From contig CAJUHG010000032.1 of the NCBI GenBank assembly GCA_910586005.1, positions 1 through 31,237 of the forward strand: DNA of 31,237 bases. Direction: 5' to 3'. Every line of letters begins with the position of its first letter. Positions within the stretch are counted from its first letter, which is position 1. Origin of the DNA: an uncultured Lachnospiraceae bacterium. Its GTDB lineage: Bacteria > Bacillota > Clostridia > Lachnospirales > Lachnospiraceae. A program made the translations under genes and the position numbers. Of the stretch, positions 22,400-29,696 are shown piece by piece. Below the pieces are notes generated by a model. The model was not told where the DNA came from, searched no databases, and saw only the letters and a program-made list of their open reading frames with translations.

Positions 22400-23251
22400 A
22401 TGAATTTTATTGATGCCAAAAAATTGGTGTATGAATATATTAGGCGTGATGAAGAGGGGAATGTGGAGGGGATTCTAACTGCGTTAGATGCTGTAGATTT
22501 GGAGGTGAAACAGGGAGAATTTATAGCAATTTTAGGGCATAATGGTTCTGGAAAATCTACACTTGCAAAACATCTAAATGTATTATTACGAGCAAGTGAA
22601 GGGACTTTGTGGGTAGATGGAAAAGATACTTTAGATGAAAGCAATTTATGGGATATTCGTCAAAATTCGGGAATGGTTTTTCAAAATCCAGATAATCAAA
22701 TTATTGCTAGTGTGGTAGAAGAAGATGTGGCCTTTGGTCCAGAGAATATTGGAGTTCCAACAGATGAAATTTGGAAACGGGTAGAGAAAAGTCTACAATC
22801 TGTAGGAATGTTACAATATAGAGCACATTCACCTAATAAACTTTCAGGGGGACAAAAACAGCGTGTTGCTATTGCTGGAGTAATGGCTATGGAGCCAAAA
22901 TGTATTGTGTTAGATGAACCTACTGCTATGTTAGATCCAAATGGAAGAAAGGAAGTATTAAGTGCTATAGAGCAACTAAATCAGAAAAAAGGGGTAACAG
23001 TTATTTTAATTACACATTATATGGAGGAAGTTGTCCATGCACATAAGGTATATGTAATGGATCATGGAAAAGTAGTGATGCAAGGAACCCCTCGTGAAAT
23101 ATTTTCTCAAGTGGAAACTTTAAAATCTTATCGCTTGGATGTGCCTCAAATTACTCTTTTAGCATATGAATTAGGGAAAGCTGGTTTAAATATACCAAAG
23201 GGGATTCTTACAAGGCAAGAGTTAGCGGAGGCATTATGTCAATTATATTAG
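22400..23251 (+). CDS. ecfA1: energy-coupling factor transporter ATPase 1
   Basis: One of the two ATPases of the group-2 ECF module, which powers shared vitamin-uptake S components at the membrane. 283 residues. Walker A GHNGSGKST (46-54), Q-loop VFQNPDNQ, signature LSGGQKQR (148-155), Walker B with D172-E173 (VLDEPTAMLDP) and the H-loop THYMEE. The ATG follows GGGAGGAG. The 3' end overlaps ecfA2 by 16 nt. In many Firmicutes this gene follows rplQ; here it follows trmL. Confidence 0.95.
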   Translation: MNFIDAKKLVYEYIRRDEEGNVEGILTALDAVDLEVKQGEFIAILGHNGSGKSTLAKHLNVLLRASEGTLWVDGKDTLDESNLWDIRQNSGMVFQNPDNQIIASVVEEDVAFGPENIGVPTDEIWKRVEKSLQSVGMLQYRAHSPNKLSGGQKQRVAIAGVMAMEPKCIVLDEPTAMLDPNGRKEVLSAIEQLNQKKGVTVILITHYMEEVVHAHKVYVMDHGKVVMQGTPREIFSQVETLKSYRLDVPQITLLAYELGKAGLNIPKGILTRQELAEALCQLY

Positions 23252-24090
23252 ATAAAATTAACTATATTTATAGTGAGAAAACTGCATATGAAAGACAAGC
23301 TCTACAACAAGTTAGTTTAAAAATTGAAGATGGTGAATTTATAGGAATTATTGGGCATACTGGTTCTGGAAAATCTACTTTAATTCAGCATTTAAATGGA
23401 TTGTTGCAACCAACCTCAGGCAGTATTTATTATAATGGACAAGATATCTATGATGAGGATTATAATAAAAAAGAGCTGCGCAGTAAGGTGGGATTAGTCT
23501 TTCAATATCCAGAACACCAATTGTTTGAGACAACGATTTTTGCAGATGTATGTTTTGGACCGCGAAATCAAGGACTTTCTAAAAAAGAAGCAGAGTTGCG
23601 TGCATTTAGTGCATTGCGCAGTGTAGGATTATCAGAGGAATATTGGTACCAATCACCTTTTGAATTGTCTGGCGGACAGAAACGACGTGTTGCTATTGCA
23701 GGTGTTCTTGCTATGAAACCAGAAGTATTAGTGTTAGATGAACCTACTGCTGGGTTAGATCCCAAAGGTAGAGATGAAATTCTAGAGCAGATAGCACAAA
23801 TGCATCAGAAATTGAATATGACTATTATTTTGGTATCTCACAGTATGGAAGATGTGGCAAAATATGTAAATAGAATTATTGTGATGAATCAAGGGAGCAT
23901 TATGTTGGAGGGAACACCCAAAGAAGTATTTCAACATTATCAAGAATTAGAGGCAGTAGGGTTAGCAGCTCCTCAAGTTACTTATTTGATGCAAGAGCTT
24001 TTTGGTATGGGAATACCTGTAGATAGAAAGGCTTCTACTTTGGAAGAAGCAAAAGCTTCTATCCTACAAGTATTTGCAAATAGAGAATAA
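23236..24090 (+). CDS. ecfA2: energy-coupling factor transporter ATPase 2
   Basis: The second ECF ATPase, 284 residues. Walker A GHTGSGKST (40-48), Q-loop FQYPEHQLF, signature LSGGQKRR (144-151), Walker B D168-E169 (VLDEPTAGLDP), H-loop SHSMED. The start lies inside ecfA1 (16-nt overlap) after GCGGAGG. EcfA1 and EcfA2 form a heterodimer that docks on EcfT. A short echo of its 3' end (AAGTATTTGC) follows the stop codon. Confidence 0.95.
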   Translation: MSIILDKINYIYSEKTAYERQALQQVSLKIEDGEFIGIIGHTGSGKSTLIQHLNGLLQPTSGSIYYNGQDIYDEDYNKKELRSKVGLVFQYPEHQLFETTIFADVCFGPRNQGLSKKEAELRAFSALRSVGLSEEYWYQSPFELSGGQKRRVAIAGVLAMKPEVLVLDEPTAGLDPKGRDEILEQIAQMHQKLNMTIILVSHSMEDVAKYVNRIIVMNQGSIMLEGTPKEVFQHYQELEAVGLAAPQVTYLMQELFGMGIPVDRKASTLEEAKASILQVFANRE

Positions 24091-24207
24091 CTAGGAAGAA
24101 AAAAAGTATTTGCGAATTAATCATACAAGAATATGTGCAGTATTCTTGCAGTAAGACACATATCATACAAAAGAAAGTGTTTACTATATTGATATTAAGG
24201 AAAAAAA
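24091..24207 (+). other. ecfA2-ecfT spacer with overlapping stems (possible pseudoknot)
   Basis: Stem 1: CAAGAATA (24126-24133) / TATTCTTG (24141-24148) with a 7-nt loop. Stem 2: ATATGTG (24131-24137) / CACATAT (24157-24163). Stem 2 uses the loop of stem 1, so an H-type pseudoknot or a switch between two folds is possible. The element is flanked by direct repeats ATCATACAA at about 24120-24128 and 24162-24170. No T-run, so not a plain terminator. Confidence 0.45.
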
Positions 24208-25026
24208 GTGAGTAAAGTAGGAAATGTTATGTTGAGAGATATTACAATTGGACAATATTATCCTTCAAATTCTATTGTGCATCAGCTCGACCCAAGAGTA
24301 AAGTTGATGACAACCTTGGTATATATCTTGTCATTGTTTATTTTTCGTAATCTAGCAAGTTTTGTGGTAATTACAATAGTTCTATTTGCGATGATTAAAC
24401 TATCCAAGGTGCCTTTTGGTTATATAATCAGAGGATTAAAAGCAATTTTAATAATTTTAATCATTACTGCAATTTTTAATTTGTTTTTAACACCAGGAAA
24501 ACCTCTTGTGGAGTTTTGGATATTTAAAATAACACAAGAAGGCTTAAAAAATGCAGGTTTTATGACAGTACGTTTAACATATTTAATTTTAGGCAGTTCT
24601 ATATTGACATTAACTACAACACCAAATCAGCTAACGGATGGTATGGAAAAGGCATTGCGACCATTAAATAAAATTCATGTTCCTGTACATGAAATTTCTA
24701 TGATAATGTCAATAGCTCTTAGATTTATTCCTATTTTAGTGGAAGAGACAGATAAAATCATGAAAGCACAGATTGCTCGAGGTGCAGATTTTGAAAGTGG
24801 AAACTTAATAAAAAAAGCAAAAGCTATGATTCCTCTTTTGGTTCCTTTATTTATTTCTGCATTTCGACGTGCTAATGATCTTGCTCTTGCAATGGAAGCT
24901 AGATGTTATAAAGGTGGTGAGGGAAGAACAAAAATGAAACCTTTAAAATATAAAAAAAGAGATGCTATTACTTATGTAGTAATTGCAGGATATTTTATAG
25001 GAATTATTGCATTGGGAAGGATATAA
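24208..25026 (+). CDS. ecfT: energy-coupling factor transporter transmembrane protein
   Basis: EcfT, the membrane scaffold linking the EcfA ATPases to the vitamin-binding S components. 272 residues with about five hydrophobic segments. The two coupling helices end in the expected A-R-x motifs: AQIARGADFESG (near 190) and AMEARCYKGGEGRT (near 233). The start is probably GTG 24208, 7 nt after AAGGAA. An alternative is ATG 24229, which would give the common opening MLRDITIGQYYP but has a poorer ribosome site. It follows ecfA2 by 117 nt. Confidence 0.93.
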   Translation: MSKVGNVMLRDITIGQYYPSNSIVHQLDPRVKLMTTLVYILSLFIFRNLASFVVITIVLFAMIKLSKVPFGYIIRGLKAILIILIITAIFNLFLTPGKPLVEFWIFKITQEGLKNAGFMTVRLTYLILGSSILTLTTTPNQLTDGMEKALRPLNKIHVPVHEISMIMSIALRFIPILVEETDKIMKAQIARGADFESGNLIKKAKAMIPLLVPLFISAFRRANDLALAMEARCYKGGEGRTKMKPLKYKKRDAITYVVIAGYFIGIIALGRI

Positions 25027-25089
25027 GTGTTAGGAATTTATAGGAAATTTAAAAAGAACTGAAGTGAAAAAAAGAATTGGGAGGGTTCA

Positions 25090-25833
25090 TTGAAAAGAAT
25101 AAAACTTGTAGTAGCTTATGATGGGACAAATTATTGTGGGTGGCAAATACAACCTAGTGGAATTACCATAGAGGAGGTATTAAATCATGCATTGACAAAA
25201 ATTCTTGGTGAAAAGATACGAGTGATAGGGGCTAGTCGAACAGATTCTGGTGTGCATTCATTGGGAAATGTAGCAGTATTTGATACAAATACTAGAATTC
25301 CACCTGATAAAATTTGTTATGCACTCAATCAAAAACTCCCAGAAGATATTGTGGTGCAAAGTTCTTGTGAAGTATCACAAGATTTTCATCCCCGCCATTG
25401 TTACAGTGAAAAAACTTATGAATATAAAATATTAAACCGAAAAATGCCAATGCCAACTTTGTGTAGATATACTTATTTTTATTATAGAAATTTAGATATC
25501 AAAAAAATGCAAAAAGCAGCAGAATATATAGTAGGAAGGCATGATTTCAAAAGTTTTTGTTCTGTTAAAACTAGTGTTGAAGATACTGTGCGAGAAGTTT
25601 TATCTTGTACAGTTACAAAATCTATGGAAGATATTATTACAATAAGAATAACTGGAACAGGCTTTTTATATAATATGGTAAGAATTATTGCAGGGACATT
25701 AATTTCGGTGGGAGTAGGAGAACTTGAACCAGATTCTATACCTGAAATTTTAAAAAGAAGAGAACGAAGTGCAGCAGGAGCTACAGCACCTGCAAAGGGT
25801 TTGACTATGATAGGAATAACATATAAAGAATAA
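25090..25833 (+). CDS. truA: tRNA pseudouridine(38-40) synthase
   Basis: TruA makes pseudouridine at positions 38-40 of the tRNA anticodon stem-loop. 247 residues. Opening KLVVAYDGTNYCGWQ, catalytic D52 in GASRTDSGVHS, and the RHDFKSFC and GTGFLYNMVRIIAGTL motifs. The start codon is TTG 25090, 5 nt after GGGAGGG; no ATG gives the conserved N-terminus. It follows ecfT in the order usual for Firmicutes, but rplM does not follow directly: a chemotaxis receptor lies between. Confidence 0.95.
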   Translation: MKRIKLVVAYDGTNYCGWQIQPSGITIEEVLNHALTKILGEKIRVIGASRTDSGVHSLGNVAVFDTNTRIPPDKICYALNQKLPEDIVVQSSCEVSQDFHPRHCYSEKTYEYKILNRKMPMPTLCRYTYFYYRNLDIKKMQKAAEYIVGRHDFKSFCSVKTSVEDTVREVLSCTVTKSMEDIITIRITGTGFLYNMVRIIAGTLISVGVGELEPDSIPEILKRRERSAAGATAPAKGLTMIGITYKE

Positions 25834-25952
25834 AAATTGGAGTACAGAATATTGTAGTTTAGATAATTGTAACAATTGATTACAAGTGAGAAGATAAAAC
25901 AGTAGTTTTGCTTTACCTAAGAATTTATGCTACAGAGAAAGGAGAATTATAA

Positions 25953-27638
25953 ATGTTAAAAAAAATAAGTACAATGAAAATAAAGGATAAACTTCAATAT
26001 GGATATAGTTTAGTAATTGGTTTAATGGTTGTAATTACAATCTGTGCGATAATAGGATTAATTCTTGTACAGGGAAAAATGAATTCTTATATTAAAGGAG
26101 CACAAGCAGCTAATTCTGCAGTAAAAGTATGTAGAATTGAATGTAACATTGCTGCAAGAAATATTAGAGAGATGGCTTTAAATGATGATAAGAATATGTA
26201 TTCAGAATATAAACAGATTGTTCAGACGAGCATGGCATCTATTGAAACAGCACTAAAAGATTTGAAAAATGCTGATGTGATACATTCAGAATTGAATCAA
26301 CGATATGAAGATGCACTTTATAATTGGATGAATATTGGAAATAGTATTGTTGAGGAATTGGAAGCTGGAGATAAGAAAGAAGGAACCAAATTAATTTTAG
26401 AGAAATGTGCTCCAACATTACAAGAAGCTGTTGGAATTTCAAAGGAAATCGACGAAGCAACAAATTTATTGAAGGATATGGCCAGCAAAGTAGCAATTCA
26501 AACAATTATTTTTGTAATTGTTCTTATGATTGTGATATTAGGTCTTGCCATTTATACTGCTGTAAAGGTTGGAAGAAGAATTGTTGACAGTATTGTAATG
26601 CCTTTAAGAGAAATTGAAGAAGCAGCAGTTGAATTGTCACAAGGAAACCTTCATACAGAAATTACATATGAAAATGAAGATGAAATTGGAAAATTATCTT
26701 ATGCCTTAAGAAGTTCTATAGAGACACTTTGGTCTTATGTAGAGGATATAGATAGAACTATGAAGGAATTTTCACAGGGGAATTTTGATGTGGGAACCAA
26801 TGTAGAATATCAGGGAGATTTTGTTGGAATTGAAAAGTCATTTAGAAATTTTGAAAAAAATATGTCAGAGATGGTAAAAAGTGTGCAGTCTGTAGCAAAC
26901 CAAGTAACAAAAGCATCTGAGCGAATTGCAGGAAATTCTACAGAACTTGCAGAAGGAGCTGCTGAGCAGGCAGGTGTTACACAAGAACTTTTTGCTATGA
27001 TTGAAAATATTTCTGAACAGATTGAACAAAATGCAAGGGAAGCTATAGATATCAGTGAGGAAGTACAAAAGGTAGGCGTGGAAATTGACTATAGTAATAG
27101 AAAGATGCAAGAGATGGTAGAATCTATGAATCATATTAGTGAATCATCCAATCAAATCAGTAAAATTATTGCCACTATTAATGAAATTGCAACACAGACA
27201 AATTTACTAGCATTGAATGCTTCTATTGAGGCGGCACGTGCAGGAGAAGCAGGTAGGGGATTTGCAGTGGTTGCAGATCAGGTATCTCTTCTTGCAGCCC
27301 AAAGTGCAGAAGCAGCAACAGAATCCACCTCTTTAATTGAGGAATCTGTACGTGCTGTGAAAAGTGGAACAGTGATTGCCAATGAGACTGCAGAACAATT
27401 AGTAAATGTAGTAAATGGATCTAAAGAAATTACAAACAAAGTAAATCTGATTGCAGAGGCATGTAAAGAGCAAGCAAATGCAGTGATACAAATTAATAAT
27501 GGTGTAGATCAAATTAATTCTGTGATACAGACAAATACTTCTACTTCAGAGGAATGTGCTAATTCTAGTCAAGAAATGACAGAACAAGCGGAATCTCTAA
27601 GAGGAATGATCCGTCAATTTAAAGTAGGAAAATTTTAG
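25953..27638 (+). CDS. methyl-accepting chemotaxis protein
   Basis: A 561-residue chemoreceptor. Membrane helix 1 is about 17-39 and helix 2 about 181-204. Between them is a roughly 140-residue four-helix-bundle type sensor. A HAMP region follows (about 205-260), then a long coiled-coil signalling domain whose hairpin tip (about 412-445: EIATQTNLLALNASIEAARA, then GEAGRGFAVVADQV) contacts CheA and CheW. The ligand cannot be read from sequence. The ATG follows AAAGGAG. No other chemotaxis or flagellar gene is in the window, and the gene splits truA from rplM. Confidence 0.95.
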   Translation: MLKKISTMKIKDKLQYGYSLVIGLMVVITICAIIGLILVQGKMNSYIKGAQAANSAVKVCRIECNIAARNIREMALNDDKNMYSEYKQIVQTSMASIETALKDLKNADVIHSELNQRYEDALYNWMNIGNSIVEELEAGDKKEGTKLILEKCAPTLQEAVGISKEIDEATNLLKDMASKVAIQTIIFVIVLMIVILGLAIYTAVKVGRRIVDSIVMPLREIEEAAVELSQGNLHTEITYENEDEIGKLSYALRSSIETLWSYVEDIDRTMKEFSQGNFDVGTNVEYQGDFVGIEKSFRNFEKNMSEMVKSVQSVANQVTKASERIAGNSTELAEGAAEQAGVTQELFAMIENISEQIEQNAREAIDISEEVQKVGVEIDYSNRKMQEMVESMNHISESSNQISKIIATINEIATQTNLLALNASIEAARAGEAGRGFAVVADQVSLLAAQSAEAATESTSLIEESVRAVKSGTVIANETAEQLVNVVNGSKEITNKVNLIAEACKEQANAVIQINNGVDQINSVIQTNTSTSEECANSSQEMTEQAESLRGMIRQFKVGKF

Positions 27639-27757
27639 AATAGGAAAAATTAGAGTAGAAAATTTAAAGATAAAATATCATAGAATAAGTTATGATTTCT
27701 TGGAAAATGAAAGAATAAGTAATTGACATCTTTTGAACTTTGTAATATAATGGGCGA
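27639..27757 (+). promoter_or_regulatory. spacer with the consensus promoter of rplM-rpsI (TTGACA 27723-27728, TATAAT 27746-27751)
   Basis: TTGACA and TATAAT with exactly 17 bp between them: a perfect sigma-A promoter. Transcription would start near 27758, leaving a leader of about 280 nt before rplM. The first part of this spacer repeats A+T-rich fragments resembling the end of the chemoreceptor gene (GTAGGAAAATTTTAG, then GAATAGGAAAAATTAG). Confidence 0.9.
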
Positions 27758-28041
27758 GTATGGCGAGTTAGAAATGCGAGCCTTGCTCCGGCGAAGCGTT
27801 TTTACTTTGATGTACAAAGAAAAATGTAAATGGTGTGAAAATGATAGATTGGATGGATTCTTTTATTATGGAAAGTCATATAAGACACTTATTTTTATCA
27901 GTGCTATTTTATATGGAAAAATGGTCAGAAGATATGAAAAGTCATATAGGACATCCATTTTTATCAGTGCTATTTTATAGTAAATTTGGACGGCATCTAA
28001 ATATCAGAGTAACATTGTAAAATTCAAGGAGGTAACATTTG
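27758..28041 (+). promoter_or_regulatory. long rplM leader
   Basis: A leader of about 284 nt, far longer than the rpsL leader in the same window (about 45 nt). It begins with GGCGAG-rich sequence and a G+C-rich patch (27776-27800) that ends in TTTTT, and includes a 44-nt tandem repeat (27871-27979). L13 leaders are known regulatory RNAs in some Firmicutes; whether this matches that class I cannot tell. The two overlapping short open frames here are poor and share the repeat, so I treat them as non-coding. Confidence 0.45.
27871..27979 (+). repeat. tandem 44-nt repeat in the rplM leader
   Basis: Copy 1 is 27871-27913 and copy 2 is 27936-27979, with a period of 65-66 nt. They match at about 39 of 44 positions, including the shared TTTTTATCAGTGCTATTTT near the 3' end of each copy. 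Confidence 0.85.
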
Positions 28042-28470
28042 ATGAAAACTTTTATGGCCAGTCCGGCAACAATTGAGAGAAAATGGTATGTAGTTGATGC
28101 TCAGGGAAAGACTTTAGGACGTTTAGCATCAGAAATAGCAAAAGTATTAAGAGGAAAAAATAAGCCAATTTATACTCCACATATTGATACTGGTGACTAT
28201 GTAATCGTTGTCAATGCAGATAAAGTAAAAGTAACTGGTAAGAAATTAGCTCAGAAGATTTATTATCATCACTCTGAATATGTAGGTGGAATGAAAGAAA
28301 CTACATTAAAAGAGATGTTAGCAAATAAACCAGAACGAGTAGTTGAGCTTGCAGTAAAGGGAATGCTTCCTAAGGGACCTTTAGGAAGACAAATGTATAA
28401 GAAATTATTTGTATATGCAGGACCAGAACACAAGCATGAAGCTCAGAAACCAGAAGCTTTATCATTTTAA
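28042..28470 (+). CDS. rplM: 50S ribosomal protein L13
   Basis: L13 is an early-assembly protein of the large subunit. 142 residues from ATG 28042 (MKTFMASPATIERKWYVVDA), 8 nt after AAGGAGGT. The upstream in-frame TTG (28039) is too close to the ribosome site. Conserved KTLGRLAS, GDYVIVVNADKVKVTGKK, Y-HHSEYVGGMKE and AVKGMLPKGPLGR are all present. Length is normal. 17 nt before rpsI, the universal gene pair. Confidence 0.97.
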   Translation: MKTFMASPATIERKWYVVDAQGKTLGRLASEIAKVLRGKNKPIYTPHIDTGDYVIVVNADKVKVTGKKLAQKIYYHHSEYVGGMKETTLKEMLANKPERVVELAVKGMLPKGPLGRQMYKKLFVYAGPEHKHEAQKPEALSF

Positions 28471-28487
28471 TCAGGAGGTAAAAAGAG

Positions 28488-28880
28488 ATGGCTGATGCAA
28501 GATACTATGGAACAGGAAGAAGAAAGAAATCTATTGCCAGGGTATATTTGGTGCCAGGAACTGGTAAAGTTACTATTAATAAAAGAGATATAGATGATTA
28601 TTTAGGAATGGAAACTTTGAAGGTTATTGTTCGCCAGCCATTAGTGGCAACAGATACTCTTGATAAGTTTGATGTTCGTGTAAATGTAAAAGGTGGCGGG
28701 TATACAGGACAGGCTGGTGCCATCAGACATGGTATTGCTAGAGCATTATTACAGGCAGATGTTGATTATAGAAAAGTATTGAAAAAGGCTGGTTATTTAA
28801 CACGTGACCCAAGAATGAAAGAAAGAAAGAAATATGGTCTCAAAGCTGCACGTCGTGCTCCACAGTTCTCAAAGAGATAA
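28488..28880 (+). CDS. rpsI: 30S ribosomal protein S9
   Basis: S9 of the 30S head, whose C-terminal tail reaches the P-site tRNA. 130 residues, the normal length. Motifs: YYGTGRRKKSIARVYLVPG, VNVKGGGYTGQAGAIRHGIA, and the conserved basic end KKYGLKAARRAPQFSKR with the terminal Lys-Arg. The ATG follows AGGAGGT by 7 nt. Last gene of the rplM-rpsI operon. Confidence 0.97.
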   Translation: MADARYYGTGRRKKSIARVYLVPGTGKVTINKRDIDDYLGMETLKVIVRQPLVATDTLDKFDVRVNVKGGGYTGQAGAIRHGIARALLQADVDYRKVLKKAGYLTRDPRMKERKKYGLKAARRAPQFSKR

Positions 28881-28905
28881 TTGTATTTCAATTTCAAAGA
28901 GCCTT

Positions 28906-28950
28906 AAAAACTCCCGAAAGTTTATTATTTTTGGGGGTTTTTTCTTTTTT
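28906..28950 (+). terminator. terminator of rplM-rpsI
   Basis: AAAAACTCCCGAAA (28906-28919) pairs with TTTTGGGGGTTTTT (28929-28942) over 14 positions including two wobble pairs. A 9-nt loop and a T-run (TTTCTTTTTT) follow the expected pattern. Confidence 0.9.
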
Positions 28951-29050
28951 AATATTCCATAATTTTCAAAGAATATCAACATAGATCATATTATGGCAAT
29001 CATTTAAGAGAACTAAGAAAAACTTTTATAGACAATTACTAAAATAATTT

Positions 29051-29113
29051 TGAAACCTTTTTCCCTGTACGTGTATCTAATAAGTGTAAAAAACAAATAA
29101 TCATTCGAATGAT
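29051..29113 (+). promoter_or_regulatory. candidate ECF-type promoter and palindrome before the sigma factor
   Basis: TGAAACC (29051-29057) followed by CGTGTATC (29070-29077) resembles the AAC / CGT pattern of promoters read by ECF sigma factors. The spacer is a little short (13 bp) compared with the usual 15-17. A perfect 14-nt palindrome ATCATTCGAATGAT (29100-29113) lies just downstream, about 35 nt before the start codon. Autoregulation is an inference. Confidence 0.4.
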
Positions 29114-29147
29114 AAAATAGCTGTAAAGTTATGGAAAGGAGAAACAT

Positions 29148-29645
29148 ATGCAGATGCTTATTGAGAAAGCTGTTCAAGGGGATGTAGAGGCATTTTTGGA
29201 ATTGATGGACAGAAATTCTCTAGCAATGTATAAAGTGGCACGTGCAATATTAAATAATGATAATGATGTGGCAGACGCTATTCAAAATACGATTCTAAGT
29301 TGCTTTGAAAAATTGCATACTTTGAAGAAACAAGAATATTTCAAAACATGGTTGATCCGCATTTTAATTAATGAGTGTAATGGTATTTTGCGACATTATC
29401 GGAAGGAAAATCTTCTAGGTGAAATACCAGAAACAATAAAACAAGATCAGTCGCTTGCAGAATTTGAATTTAAAGAAATGTTAAATCTGATAGATGAGAA
29501 ATACCGTGTAGTTTTGGTTTGTTATTATTTGGAGGGATTTAAAATTCCAGAAATCGCAGAGCTTTTGGAAATAAATGAAAATACAGTAAAGACAAGACTT
29601 GCAAGAGCAAGAGAAAAGATTCGTGTTTTATATTTAAAAGAATAG
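29148..29645 (+). CDS. ECF (sigma-70 family) RNA polymerase sigma factor
   Basis: A 165-residue ECF sigma factor. Region 2 (about 10-80) includes LMDRNSLAMYKVARAILNNDND, then VADAIQNTILSCFEKLHTLK and the W-containing FKTWLIRILINECNG. Region 4 (about 108-160) includes YRVVLVCYYLEGFKIPEIAELLE, then INENTVKTRLARAREKIR, the -35-binding helix-turn-helix. The start ATG follows GGAAAGGAG. The next gene, 51 nt on, is a DUF4179 membrane protein, the usual anti-sigma partner in Clostridia. Confidence 0.93.
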   Translation: MQMLIEKAVQGDVEAFLELMDRNSLAMYKVARAILNNDNDVADAIQNTILSCFEKLHTLKKQEYFKTWLIRILINECNGILRHYRKENLLGEIPETIKQDQSLAEFEFKEMLNLIDEKYRVVLVCYYLEGFKIPEIAELLEINENTVKTRLARAREKIRVLYLKE

Positions 29646-29696
29646 CAGTCACAGATGTAAAAGGTAACAACAAAAAATAATTAGGGAGGGTTTCAG

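Noticed and set aside
27723..28020. Two overlapping short plus-strand frames (85 and 61 codons) before rplM
   Set aside because: The first starts on the -35 box itself; neither has a ribosome site. Their internal peptide repeats follow from the tandem DNA repeat. I treat the region as untranslated leader.
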